The notes beneath the pieces were generated by a model. The model searched no databases. It was not told where the DNA came from and saw nothing but the letters and a program-made list of their open reading frames with translations. A stretch of 12,996 nucleotides of DNA. Source: Sedimenticola sp. (GTDB lineage Bacteria; Pseudomonadota; Gammaproteobacteria; Chromatiales; Chromatiaceae). The DNA is taken from positions 1 through 12,996 of the forward strand of contig JAPHUG010000229.1 of NCBI GenBank assembly GCA_026197195.1. The letters are read 5' to 3'. Both the position numbers and the translations under genes were made by a program. Of the stretch, positions 1-8,003 are shown piece after piece (within the stretch, counting starts at the first letter, position 1; every line of letters starts with the position of its first letter).

Positions 1-976
1 AGCTGAGCAACGCTTCCAGCAGGGAAACCCGGGCTTGTTCATAGGCCGTCTCCAGGGTATCCAGTAGCGCGATCAACTCATCACACTGATTAAAAAACGG
101 GTGAAGAGGTGCCTCACCGCCCTTTTTCAGCGATTCAGCCAACATTGAGGCCGAAAACTTCTCCAACGCTTTGAAGCGGGGCCCAGGGGTGGGTTGCAGA
201 TAGCCATCCATGTCAACGGCCCATTGCACAATCGAAGCCACCCGGTATTTCGATCGATTCAACCCTTCTGATGTCTTGAGTAGATGGATCACTTCTGTAG
301 CGGAATCCAGCCAGGTTTGACGCAGTTGATAAAACAGATCCTTGTATACGGATTCATACCGGCTCAGCTCAGTCGGCCTCGATGCACCACGAACCACTCT
401 ATAGGGCTTATGGAGATGTCCTTTTACCAACCGGGCCAGCTGGTCCGGCGAAAAGCCACGATCAAGGAGATAGCGCTGTAGACCCGGCGGTATATCCTGA
501 ATCTGTGAACGCCAGAAATCATCAACAATCTCCTGAATCAATTGACGCTCATCCAGTAGCAATTCCGTCTGAAACGGCATGCCGCTTTCAAAGGCACTCT
601 GGGCAAGCACACGCTGGCAGAAACCGTGGATGGTAAAGACGGCGGCCTGATCAAAACTGAGAATAGCCAGTTGTAATCGCTTCAAGCGAAGCACTTGATC
701 GGGGTGATCAACTAACAGGGCATTGCAGAGCTGATCATCACGTTGCTGTGCGAAAGCCTGTTTCATCTCGACCAGGCGTGAACGAAGGCGCTCCTTTAAT
801 TCAGCCGTGGCAGCCTTGGTATAGGTGACCACGAGAATCTGATCAACGGTCAAACCCTGCTCAACAATCAGCCGAATATAGAGCCCGGCAATGGTATAGG
901 TCTTGCCGGTACCCGCACTCGCCTCTATAAGGTTCATGCCCGTTAACGGAGTCTCGAGAAGTGACAGCCGTTGCAT
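1..976 (-). CDS. recB: RecB, exonuclease V (RecBCD) beta subunit, N-terminal part, truncated by the window edge
   Basis: RecB is the 3'-5' helicase and nuclease subunit of RecBCD, which processes double-strand ends for homologous recombination. Only the first 325 codons are present; the rest, including the nuclease domain, lies beyond the left edge. The translation shows an SF1 helicase N-terminus: the Walker A motif ASAGTGKT at residues 19-26 inside a typical LIEASAGTGKTYTIAGLY context, motif Ia VVTYTKAATAELKERLR near residues 47-63, and AAVFTIHGFCQRVL followed by FESGMPF, all as in characterised RecB proteins. The ATG begins one base after the recC stop (TGA-A-ATG), and a strong GGAGGTGAG ribosome site lies within the last recC codons, so translation is probably coupled. 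Identity is certain; recD is expected downstream but cannot be seen. Confidence 0.97.
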   Translation of the reverse strand, partial: MQRLSLLETPLTGMNLIEASAGTGKTYTIAGLYIRLIVEQGLTVDQILVVTYTKAATAELKERLRSRLVEMKQAFAQQRDDQLCNALLVDHPDQVLRLKRLQLAILSFDQAAVFTIHGFCQRVLAQSAFESGMPFQTELLLDERQLIQEIVDDFWRSQIQDIPPGLQRYLLDRGFSPDQLARLVKGHLHKPYRVVRGASRPTELSRYESVYKDLFYQLRQTWLDSATEVIHLLKTSEGLNRSKYRVASIVQWAVDMDGYLQPTPGPRFKALEKFSASMLAESLKKGGEAPLHPFFNQCDELIALLDTLETAYEQARVSLLEALLS

Positions 977-977
977 T

Positions 978-3900
978 TCAACTCACCTCCAAGGCTGCCA
1001 GCAAGGGGCCAAACACGGCTTCGCTCACCTTTTCAAAGGCCGCATCCAGGACATCAGCATCTGGAAAGGCTAACCGATAATAGGCGTTGTCATACTCAGC
1101 ATAACTGGAAAAGCCACCCAGCCAGCAGCTCTGCGCTTTTCCCAGGCAATACTCCTTCGGTTTACCCTGTTGTAACGATGTCACATAGATCCGGGCACTT
1201 TTCGGAAACAGCGGTAAGGGCTCCTGAAGCCCCTGCCAGTAGAACGTCAGCAGCTTATTCAATTCTGTTTCGGCATGTTCAACTGGCTGAAAGGTCAACA
1301 ACCCTTCCTGACTTAGCCATCGGGTCATAGGGGTGACAGTCAGTGGCGCGGAGACGTTCAACACCAGATGTCGAATCCAGAGACCCAGCAGGCGGGTATC
1401 TGGCAGTTTATGATAGGAGTAGCCCAACAGACCGTTTGACTGGACGTTCTCCAGCTGCCCTGACAAGTACAAATCACCCGCGACATGATTAACCGTCACC
1501 GACTCAATCACGGCATCCTGTCGCAGCGGCGTTAGGCGCGCATTGAATTGAACGGCCGTCTCAATCAACTCCTGAAATCTGATGTCGCCTGTCACCCCAT
1601 GGGGCAGTTCACCCCGTGCACGTTCAACCGCTAGAATCTCACTTCTATCACGCCCCTGTGCTTCAGCGGCCACCAACCGTTCAAACAGCGCCGAACGGGA
1701 AAAATAATCCAACTCGAACGGATCACGGCTGTCCGGCAGTTCATCTTCAGCCGCCAGGGTAATGCCCAGCCGCCTATTGAGCAGATACCGCACCGGATTG
1801 AGATAGAAGCTAATCAGCTGATTGAGCTCAACCTGACGCCAGGATGGGTCCGGTTCAGAAAGGGACTCACTGATAAACGGACGAACTTCCGATTGAGCCG
1901 CTTTTTGTAAAGCCAGGGCCCCTTCGCAGTTAGAACGGGAGTAACTGAACAGCCCACTGCCTGGTCTGAAATAGCGCTCATTATAGGCCTGCAATGGGTG
2001 TTCGGTTGTCCTTAAAGCAGACACCTTCTGTCCCTTTCCAGACTTAAAGCGGCTATCAAGATAATCCATCAGCTCACTGACTAAAACAGAGGGTGGTAGC
2101 CGACTGTTATCGCGAACATCCCGCCCTGTATAGCTGATATAGAGCTGGGATCGCGCTGAAAGTAGCGTCTCAAGAAACAGATAACGATCATCAGCCCGTC
2201 TTGAACGATCACCCAGGCGATGATTACCTGTCATCAAATCAAACCCAACAGGCGGTTTGTCACGAGGGTATACGCCATCATTCATACCGATCATACAGAT
2301 GACCTTAAAGGGCAAGGCACGCAGAGGCGTCAAGGCACAGAAAGTGACCCCTCCACCCAGGAAGCGTCCGGCTACCGGCAATGAGAGTTGTTGACGAAGT
2401 TGGCTGATAACCAATTCGCGAGATACTACGCCAGTAAAATCGGCCTGTTCTGCGGTCAAAACCAGGCGGGCAATGGCATTGCGCAGCGCCTGCACCTGAT
2501 CGAGCGTCGTCTCATCCGGTGCCAGAAAACGATCCAGGAGTTCATTGAGGGACGCTTTCCACTCTGGGAGTGTGTGCGGCCTCAGTAGGCACTGCTCCAC
2601 CTCAAAAAGCGCCGTGAGAAAACCGATCAGTAGTCCCAGCAGGTGGGCTTCTGATCCCTCGACCTCAGCACAGGGCAATCGCCCCTTGAACAGCTCATCG
2701 CCCTCCCCCGGAAAGGCATAACCCAAGAGCAGTCGATCTAGACCTGACTGCCAGCTGTTTTGCCCGGTGACCGGCAGGCCTAATGTCGCACGGTCTGAGC
2801 CATCCTTACTCCAGCGGATCCCCACTAACCTTACCCAGCGATGAATCTGGGGCAGATCACTGGCTTCAATCCCGAAGCGCCGGTGCAAAACCGGCTGTTC
2901 TAATAGAGAAAGAATCTGATCAACGGGATAGCGCCCACCGGCTTGCGTGAGGAGTTGGAGAAACAGGGATACTGTCGGGGATTCACTGAGCTGACTTCGA
3001 TCCGACAGCGTGAAAGGAATCGTGGTGGTAGCGACTGAAGGCGTGAAGACCGCCTCAATGTAGGGTGCATAGGTATCCATATCCGGGGTCATTACCAGGA
3101 TATCACTGGGCTCGAGGTCAGGCTCCTTACTAAAACGATCCAACAACTGGTCATGAAGAACTTCCAGTTCCCGCATTGGACTATGGCAGGCATGGAACTC
3201 AATGGAACGATCAGCGGCATCGAGCAAGAGCACTTCCGCACTTTCTGTATCCTCGATATACAGCACATCACGCTGTAGCTGATGTAGAACAGTCTCTTTT
3301 TCTGGTACTAAAAAGTGCTCATGAGCGCCGGGGTCATAAGCAATCAGTGCTGAGAAAAAATCCCGGCCCTGCTTACCCAGAGAGGCCAGAAGAGGATTAC
3401 CCAGATCCAGATAGAGGGCATCAGTCGCTGAGACCATCTCCCGCTGGCTCTTCTCTTTCTCCGACACCAGATCCATCCAGTGACCTTCCGCCGGATTGAG
3501 GACAAAGAGATGGACATCCATCATCTGGGCAGCTGTATTCACGATATCCAGATAACCCGGTGAAAGCGCTGAAAGCGCAAACAGACAAACCCTTTCCGGC
3601 AGTCGCTCCGCATGCAACGCACCAGCCTGGTTGGACGCATTCAAGCGTTCAAGAAGATCAACCCAGTGGCCGCTTTTTCTGGCACTACACAGCTCCCGCC
3701 AGAGCACCGACTGCCAACGATCACCAGGGACGGCCGTCTTGCCTGCCTGCCAGGCTTTAATCCAGTCGGGACGATAGACCAGATACTGATCAAAACAGTT
3801 GGCAATCTCACCCGCCAACTGAAAACGCATCAGCTCATCATCCGCCTGCAGGTAGGTTTTGAGCGGCTCAAATGACCGATCGGTGAGGGGCTTCGCAAGG

Positions 3901-4190
3901 CGCTCAAAAAGCCACCACTGCATCAACAGTGGCTGATAACGGTCACTCTCTGGGACATTATCCAGAAGCTGGCGAAGCAGTTGCCAGATAAAACCGGCGG
4001 GAAGCAAAAACTCGGTATTGGCACAGAGTCCGCGGCGTTGTGATAAGGCCAATGACAACCAGCGCCCCATTCCCTGGTGTTGCACAACCACTGTCTCGGC
4101 AGCCAGAGGGGCTGCCAGTGGGATAGTCAGGATTTCGGCCAGCTCATCGGCCAGCCGCTCCAGTCGGTTACTGTGATAGAGATGAAGCAT
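978..4190 (-). CDS. recC: RecC, exonuclease V (RecBCD) gamma subunit
   Basis: RecC is the non-catalytic RecBCD subunit that splits the DNA strands and recognises Chi. The protein has 1070 residues from the chosen start, slightly shorter than the roughly 1120 of E. coli RecC. Recognisable blocks are the N-terminus MLHLYHSNRLERLADEL; VVVQHQGMGRWLSLALSQ with LPAGFIWQLLRQLL (inactive helicase-like domain 1); DILVMTPDMDTYAPYIEAVF; the TFCALTPLRALPFKVICMIG and MNDGVYPR region near residues 610-650; and the C-terminal nuclease-like fold with SFYLNPVRYLLNRRLG near residue 790. I chose the ATG at 4190 because it starts exactly where RecC family proteins start. In-frame GTG 4232 and ATG 4223 are also open, and GTG 4232 has a better ribosome site (AGGTGGA), but both lie in an inverted repeat. 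No ptrA-like gene separates recC from recB. Confidence 0.96.
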   Translation of the reverse strand: MLHLYHSNRLERLADELAEILTIPLAAPLAAETVVVQHQGMGRWLSLALSQRRGLCANTEFLLPAGFIWQLLRQLLDNVPESDRYQPLLMQWWLFERLAKPLTDRSFEPLKTYLQADDELMRFQLAGEIANCFDQYLVYRPDWIKAWQAGKTAVPGDRWQSVLWRELCSARKSGHWVDLLERLNASNQAGALHAERLPERVCLFALSALSPGYLDIVNTAAQMMDVHLFVLNPAEGHWMDLVSEKEKSQREMVSATDALYLDLGNPLLASLGKQGRDFFSALIAYDPGAHEHFLVPEKETVLHQLQRDVLYIEDTESAEVLLLDAADRSIEFHACHSPMRELEVLHDQLLDRFSKEPDLEPSDILVMTPDMDTYAPYIEAVFTPSVATTTIPFTLSDRSQLSESPTVSLFLQLLTQAGGRYPVDQILSLLEQPVLHRRFGIEASDLPQIHRWVRLVGIRWSKDGSDRATLGLPVTGQNSWQSGLDRLLLGYAFPGEGDELFKGRLPCAEVEGSEAHLLGLLIGFLTALFEVEQCLLRPHTLPEWKASLNELLDRFLAPDETTLDQVQALRNAIARLVLTAEQADFTGVVSRELVISQLRQQLSLPVAGRFLGGGVTFCALTPLRALPFKVICMIGMNDGVYPRDKPPVGFDLMTGNHRLGDRSRRADDRYLFLETLLSARSQLYISYTGRDVRDNSRLPPSVLVSELMDYLDSRFKSGKGQKVSALRTTEHPLQAYNERYFRPGSGLFSYSRSNCEGALALQKAAQSEVRPFISESLSEPDPSWRQVELNQLISFYLNPVRYLLNRRLGITLAAEDELPDSRDPFELDYFSRSALFERLVAAEAQGRDRSEILAVERARGELPHGVTGDIRFQELIETAVQFNARLTPLRQDAVIESVTVNHVAGDLYLSGQLENVQSNGLLGYSYHKLPDTRLLGLWIRHLVLNVSAPLTVTPMTRWLSQEGLLTFQPVEHAETELNKLLTFYWQGLQEPLPLFPKSARIYVTSLQQGKPKEYCLGKAQSCWLGGFSSYAEYDNAYYRLAFPDADVLDAAFEKVSEAVFGPLLAALEVS

Positions 4191-4199
4191 AGGCGTTAT

Positions 4200-4280
4200 C
4201 TGTTTACCCGGTACGGTTAGCATGCCAAACACATGCTAATCCACCTGCAAGCTCATCCTGAGAGCCCATGCTGTTTACCC
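4200..4280. repeat. Direct repeat pair CTGTTTACCC in the pyrF-recC gap
   Basis: The ten-base word CTGTTTACCC occurs at 4200-4209 and again at 4271-4280 on the plus strand, near the two ends of the 94-bp spacer between pyrF and recC. The copies start 71 bp apart and enclose the inverted repeat at 4217-4239. The match stops at exactly ten bases. Two binding sites for one regulator, a duplication remnant or chance are all possible; the sequence alone does not decide. Confidence 0.45.
4217..4239 (-). promoter_or_regulatory. Perfect 8-bp inverted repeat ahead of recC
   Basis: TTAGCATG and CATGCTAA form a perfect 8-bp inverted repeat around a 7-base loop, in the leader between pyrF and recC and 26 bases upstream of the chosen recC ATG. 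It is AT-rich and no T-run follows, so it is not a good intrinsic terminator. It may be a dimeric regulator site or an mRNA hairpin limiting recC translation. It also covers the alternative GTG start at 4232, which is one reason to prefer the start at 4190. Confidence 0.5.
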
Positions 4281-4284
4281 CTAC

Positions 4285-5004
4285 TCAGCCAAGCGGATAC
4301 CCAGCGATCTCCTGCTGAATCTGATTCAGGCTCAACTGTGGATCATCCGATGCAGTGATCGGACGACCAATCACCAGTAGATCGGCACCGTTGTTCAGTG
4401 CATCAAGCGGCGTCATAATTCGTTTCTGATCATCCTGTGCTGCCGAAGCAGGACGGACACCGGGGGTCACCAGTAGGAAGTCCTTGCCCACCAGCGGTCT
4501 TACTTCAGCCGCTTCCAGCGGCGAACAGACAATACCATCGAGTCCTGATTCATTGGTCAGACGAGCCAGACGAATCACATTATCGGCAGGGCCTCCCATG
4601 AAACCGATCTCCGAGATATCTTTTTCGCCCAGACTGGTGAGTATTGTCACCGCGATCAAAAGTGGACGATGAGACAACGACTCAAGCCGTTCTCTGGCTG
4701 TCATCATCATTTTACGGCCACCCGAAGCATGTACATTGACCATCCAGACACCCAGATCAGCCGCCGCTGCACAGGCCGCCGCTACGGTGTTGGGAATATC
4801 ATGAAATTTCAGATCCAGGAAAACATCGAATCCTTTGGAAACCAGTTTTTCTACAAACGCCGGGCCCAGACGGGTAAACATCTCTTTACCCACCTTGAGT
4901 CGACACAACTTAGGGTCCAGGCCGGATACCAGGTCAAGTGCAGGAGCGGCAGAGGCATAATCCAACGCCACAATAATACGGGGTGCTTTCGATACAACGG
5001 TCAT
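4285..5004 (-). CDS. pyrF: Orotidine 5'-phosphate decarboxylase
   Basis: PyrF converts orotidine 5'-monophosphate to UMP, the last step of de novo pyrimidine synthesis, in the cytoplasm. The 239-residue length is normal for the bacterial TIM-barrel family. Catalytic residues are intact: Asp15 in VALDYAS, Lys37 in LKVGKEMF, and the Asp64-Lys66-Asp69 set in [12 protein letters not shown]. The phosphate-binding region is present as TPGVRP at 180-185 and GRPIT at 213-217. The ATG at 5004 has a purine-rich but weak ribosome site. The gene starts 47 bp after lapB, matching the lapA-lapB-pyrF order known from enteric bacteria, so co-transcription is likely. Confidence 0.98.
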   Translation of the reverse strand: MTVVSKAPRIIVALDYASAAPALDLVSGLDPKLCRLKVGKEMFTRLGPAFVEKLVSKGFDVFLDLKFHDIPNTVAAACAAAADLGVWMVNVHASGGRKMMMTARERLESLSHRPLLIAVTILTSLGEKDISEIGFMGGPADNVIRLARLTNESGLDGIVCSPLEAAEVRPLVGKDFLLVTPGVRPASAAQDDQKRIMTPLDALNNGADLLVIGRPITASDDPQLSLNQIQQEIAGYPLG

Positions 5005-5051
5005 TATCTCGTGTTCTCTTTAATATGGGGCTATTCCGGTTTAGCCTATAT

Positions 5052-6215
5052 TCAGGTTTCTTCCAATTCCTGGAGGGGTTTGATACCACCCCAGGTCTTA
5101 CAACTGGGACACTGCCAGTGCAACGTTTTGGCGCTAAAACCACAACTGAGGCATTGATAGGCAGGTCGTTTTTCAAGCAGTTTCTGTAAAATCTGCTGCA
5201 AGATATCAAGGCTCTCCCTGGCGTCGCCCTCACCACTCTCAAGGGATAACTTCACCATTCGATCCAGGCCTTCGAGATTGGGATGATCATGCAGGAAATC
5301 GGCTAAAAACTGGATAGCGGCCTTATCATCCTCATCCTCCCTGATAAAATCAGTCAGTGCCAATACACTGCTCACCGTGTGATGCTTCTGGAACAATTGA
5401 CGGAGATAGCTAACCAGCTCACTGCGTTGATCCAGTTTCTGATGACATTCAATGATGGAAGGGAGTACTTCAGAGAGAAAAGCCGGGTCCTGTTTTTCAA
5501 CCTGCCGAAAGGTACGCAGGGCACTCTTTTCACTTCCATTTAACAGGTCAATCTCTCCCAGCTGTATGGTGGCCCGCACACATCCCTCATCTGAGACCTG
5601 AGCCTTTTTAAGTAACTGCGTAGCCTTGTTGAGATCTTTTCTGAATTGCGCCTCTTCAGCCAGTTCACAATAGAAATGCGCACACTCTTTTCTTAACGAA
5701 CGTCCTGTGAGTTGTCCGAGACGCTTGGCAATCTTGAGACATTTTTCCCAGTCTTTCTCTTCCTGATAGATGGTCAACAGGTTTTCCAGTGCTTGCGACT
5801 GGAACATGTTCATCTCACCCAGTTCGCAGAACAGACTCTCTGCCCGATCAAACAGCCCGGCCTTCATGTAATCCTGGCCCAGTTCCAGTAACGCCTGAGC
5901 CCGTTGCTCCCGGTTCAGTGTAGGTCTGGCGATCAGGTTTTGGTGTATGCGGATTGCCCGGTCCACCTCACCTCTACGACGGAACAGGTTACCCAGAGCC
6001 AGATGGGTTTCAACTGTATCGCTATCCACTTCGAGCATCTTGATAAAGACATCAATGGCCTTATCCGGCTGCTCATTCAGGAGATAATTGAGACCACTAA
6101 AATAGCCTGGAGATCGATCAGTTAGCGTCACTTCCTGACGGGAAGTGCTGCGTTTCGCAGCCCACCAACCAGAGGCGGCAGCAACAGGCAAGAGTAACCA
6201 GAACAGTTCCATCAT
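5052..6215 (-). CDS. lapB: LapB (YciM), TPR and rubredoxin-like LPS assembly protein
   Basis: LapB is an inner-membrane-anchored cytoplasmic protein that recruits LpxC to the FtsH protease and so limits lipopolysaccharide synthesis. The 387-residue length matches E. coli LapB (389). An N-terminal membrane helix (about residues 2-20, MELFWLLLPVAAASGWW) is followed by tetratricopeptide repeats from about residue 38, including VETHLALGNLFRRRGEVDRA and the RAQALLELGQDYMKAGLFDR segment. At the C-terminus is a rubredoxin-type metal site with Cys355, Cys358, Cys369 and Cys372, spaced as two CxxC pairs. The first of two adjacent ATG codons aligns with the E. coli start. The ribosome site is weak, which may mean coupling to lapA or low expression. 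Its partner lapA lies 79 bp upstream and pyrF 47 bp downstream. Confidence 0.97.
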   Translation of the reverse strand: MMELFWLLLPVAAASGWWAAKRSTSRQEVTLTDRSPGYFSGLNYLLNEQPDKAIDVFIKMLEVDSDTVETHLALGNLFRRRGEVDRAIRIHQNLIARPTLNREQRAQALLELGQDYMKAGLFDRAESLFCELGEMNMFQSQALENLLTIYQEEKDWEKCLKIAKRLGQLTGRSLRKECAHFYCELAEEAQFRKDLNKATQLLKKAQVSDEGCVRATIQLGEIDLLNGSEKSALRTFRQVEKQDPAFLSEVLPSIIECHQKLDQRSELVSYLRQLFQKHHTVSSVLALTDFIREDEDDKAAIQFLADFLHDHPNLEGLDRMVKLSLESGEGDARESLDILQQILQKLLEKRPAYQCLSCGFSAKTLHWQCPSCKTWGGIKPLQELEET

Positions 6216-6247
6216 AATGGTTCAGCAGGCCACCTTTACCAAGAGAG

Positions 6248-6262
6248 GGGAAGTCACTTCCC
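6248..6262 (-). promoter_or_regulatory. 15-base palindrome in the lapA-lapB leader
   Basis: GGGAAGTCACTTCCC on the plus strand is a perfect odd palindrome (seven-base arms around one base), in the 79-bp gap between lapA and lapB and 32 bases before the lapB ATG. In RNA it would fold as a six-pair stem with a UGA loop, and a flanking CCAAG...CTTGG pair could extend it. It is followed by CTCTCTT rather than a clean T-run, so a terminator is unlikely. An mRNA structure tuning lapB expression, or a protein site, are options. Confidence 0.45.
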
Positions 6263-6294
6263 GGCACCTGCACGTCCTTATCCTTGGCATGGCA

Positions 6295-6582
6295 TCAACT
6301 GTCCTTAATGGGAATCGAGCGAAGATTATTAACTTCCTGCCGGGCCATCTTGGCTTTATGTTTTAGACTCATATTCTCTCTTTTCAGTCGTAGAGATCCC
6401 ATGAGTGTCGCCAGTACGCCCAGGACAGCACCGAGTGCTATGGCACCAACCAGTATCACTGAAAGTGGCAGATCCTGCGTGCCAAAGTAGTAGTTCAGTT
6501 TAACAGTGTCGGCATTCATCACTGCAAAGGCAGCACCAATCATCATAATCAAAAGAATGAATATCAGCTTCAGGAATCGCAC
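6295..6582 (-). CDS. lapA: LapA (YciS)-type inner-membrane protein, DUF1049 family
   Basis: LapA is a small inner-membrane partner of LapB in the control of LPS assembly. This 95-residue protein has the family layout: a first membrane helix (about residues 3-21), a short periplasmic stretch with VKLNYYFGTQDLPLSVIL, a second helix (about 40-62), and a basic cytoplasmic tail with coiled-coil character (RLKRENMSLKHKAKMARQEV). The start is GTG at 6582, supported by the ribosome site GGGAGAG eight bases upstream. lapB follows after 79 bp. Unlike in enteric bacteria, no ihfB gene precedes it; the upstream neighbour is a fliK gene after a 248-bp spacer. Confidence 0.93.
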   Translation of the reverse strand: MRFLKLIFILLIMMIGAAFAVMNADTVKLNYYFGTQDLPLSVILVGAIALGAVLGVLATLMGSLRLKRENMSLKHKAKMARQEVNNLRSIPIKDS

Positions 6583-6830
6583 GGTCTAGTCTCTCCCTTC
6601 GATCTCTTCGTCAAGCGGGTTCGTTTATAAGGGGTATAATAACAAGAATGATCGGGATACGTACCTGCAAATGACCTGACAGGATCAATATCCTTTAATT
6701 GGATGCTATTCTGCTGTTTTTGATCAGAATTAGCCAGAAGCTATTGGAACAGATTAACGCCTCTGAAGATGTGAATGGCATCATTGTGATAGCGGAAGTA
6801 ACGACCGAAAAAGCTCAGACCCTGGATCCG
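6583..6830. other. 248-bp spacer between fliK and lapA, no convincing gene
   Basis: No reading frame here has a good start, ribosome site and family match. A short open frame on the plus strand (TTG at 6699 into the end of fliK) has no ribosome site and no recognisable motif. The spacer holds a possible promoter for lapA at 6636-6644, a T5 run about 18 bases after the fliK stop with only a weak 4-bp stem before it, and a small inverted repeat AGGAT-caat-ATCCT at 6681-6694. It is the longest gap in the window. Confidence 0.6.
6636..6644 (-). promoter_or_regulatory. Possible extended -10 promoter for lapA-lapB-pyrF
   Basis: On the minus strand TGTTATTAT reads as an extended -10 element (TG, one base, TATTAT). 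A start of transcription near 6629 would give a leader of about 46 bases with the lapA ribosome site near its end. No good -35 box lies 16-18 bases upstream, so the call rests on the extended -10 and on its position in the only long gap before lapA. Confidence 0.3.
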
Positions 6831-7937
6831 TCAGGCATAGTCATCAACAAGCCCGATACCCGTTTCGACATGACGAGGCACCTCATCACCGCCCTCCTCT
6901 TCTGAGCCGGCCAGCCCACCGGCTTCCCCGGAGGCGCTATTTGAACCAGACTCACCAAAACGCTCGGCCGAACTCTTTTCACTGCCTGTTTCGCGATGCC
7001 CAACATCCACATTGACCAGCTGCAAGTTACTATCGGCAAACAGCTCACGCAAACGGGGAATAGCCGCCTCCAGTGCCTCCTTGGCGATACCGTTTTGCGC
7101 AACAAAGCTGACGCTGGTCTGATCATTTTGAACTGAAACCTGGATATCAATGGGTCCCAGATGACGAGGAGTAATCTGTAAAGAGGCCTGCTGCATCTGT
7201 TTACCGACCATCCACAGGATGCGGTTTCCGAGTACATTATCCCAGCCCTTCTCCCCAGTTGGAACGGTAATAGGTGCGGGTGTCATGGCACCTGAGCGCT
7301 GGGCAGAAAGCTGTTCCAGTCCGCCCAGTAGTGAAGAGAATGGGGTTGCTGTTCCTGAGTTACTGCCCTGGGAAACCAGTGATGTGATATCCGCAGAGAG
7401 CATGGCCGGTTTCAGGGCCTGCAGTTCAAGTGGTATCTCGCCTTTGGTAAACAGCAACGAGGCGGAGTTGATCGGTTTGCCACCCTGTTCGGCCAACAGT
7501 GGCGCTCCGCTACCAGCACCCATCTGCTGTTGCAGCATCGCTCGCAAGTCTGCCAGGTTCAGTTTTGAACCTGATGTTTGCGCTGCACCATTCATCAGCT
7601 GCAAAGAATCAGCACCCTCACTTTCTGCGGTCAATTGTGTTAAAAGCTGAAGCAGGGCGGGGTTTCCAAGTAGGCCCGCCTCGGCAAATTCTGCCGAAAC
7701 CGGCAAGTCATTGCCGTTAGCCAGCAGCGCTTCCAGGGCCGCCATCTGTTCGGCTGATAACGATGAGGAGAGACCGGGCGCATTCCCGGAAGAACTGAGC
7801 GCACCTGAGAATAATTCATTAAAATCAGTTGCTTTGAGTCCATTTGAAGAGCTATTTGATGAAAGCGAGGCCCCTTTTCCCGAAGAAGATGAGATCAAGG
7901 AAGGGCCTAGGCTTGCACCGGTCATCGCACTATTCAT
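6831..7937 (-). CDS. fliK: FliK-type flagellar hook-length control protein
   Basis: FliK is secreted during hook assembly, measures hook length, and switches the flagellar type III export gate from hook to filament substrates. This 368-residue protein has a long low-complexity N-terminal part rich in Ser, Gly, Ala and Leu, as is usual for the ruler region. It is followed by a C-terminal Flg_hook domain at about residues 231-312: GWDNVLGNRILWMVGKQMQ, then ASLQITPRHLGPIDIQVSV and AIPRLRELFADSNLQLVNVDV. The tail after residue 313 is Gly/Ser/Glu-rich. The ATG at 7937 has a GGAGCG ribosome site six bases upstream and a sigma-54-like promoter before that. No other flagellar gene is in the window, so it is separated from a hook or fli operon. 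It could be a diverged second FliK copy. The family call is firm; the exact role is inferred. Confidence 0.88.
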   Translation of the reverse strand: MNSAMTGASLGPSLISSSSGKGASLSSNSSSNGLKATDFNELFSGALSSSGNAPGLSSSLSAEQMAALEALLANGNDLPVSAEFAEAGLLGNPALLQLLTQLTAESEGADSLQLMNGAAQTSGSKLNLADLRAMLQQQMGAGSGAPLLAEQGGKPINSASLLFTKGEIPLELQALKPAMLSADITSLVSQGSNSGTATPFSSLLGGLEQLSAQRSGAMTPAPITVPTGEKGWDNVLGNRILWMVGKQMQQASLQITPRHLGPIDIQVSVQNDQTSVSFVAQNGIAKEALEAAIPRLRELFADSNLQLVNVDVGHRETGSEKSSAERFGESGSNSASGEAGGLAGSEEEGGDEVPRHVETGIGLVDDYA

Positions 7938-7977
7938 GGTTCGCTCCGAAAACGATTGGACTCGTCTTCAGTCAAAA

Positions 7978-7993
7978 GCAGCAACCATGCCAA
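7978..7993 (-). promoter_or_regulatory. Sigma-54 (RpoN)-type promoter for fliK
   Basis: The minus strand reads T-TGGCATGGTTGCTGC here, giving the GG-N10-GC spacing of -24/-12 promoters. It differs from the YTGGCACG-N4-TTGCW consensus at one position in each element. A start about 12 bases beyond the GC would be near 7966 and leave a leader of about 29 bases before the fliK ATG, containing its ribosome site. The element lies wholly between the upstream lipoprotein stop and fliK. Sigma-54 control of flagellar genes is known in polarly flagellated gammaproteobacteria such as Pseudomonas and Vibrio; applying it here is inference. Confidence 0.6.
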
Positions 7994-8003
7994 CAGCTCT
8001 CAG

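Noticed and set aside
5005..5051. Inverted repeat GGCTA/TAGCC between lapB and pyrF
   Set aside because: Five-pair arms with an eight-base loop and no T-run; this can easily occur by chance.
4669..5157. Plus-strand open frame spanning the pyrF-lapB junction
   Set aside because: It crosses two certain genes on the other strand and has no motif or ribosome site.
6635..6640. TATAAT on the plus strand as a rightward promoter
   Set aside because: There is no -35 box at a suitable distance and no rightward gene to serve; the same bases form part of the minus-strand -10 candidate.
6699..6905. Plus-strand open frame in the fliK-lapA spacer
   Set aside because: It starts at a TTG without a ribosome site, overlaps the 3' end of fliK, and matches no family I recognise.
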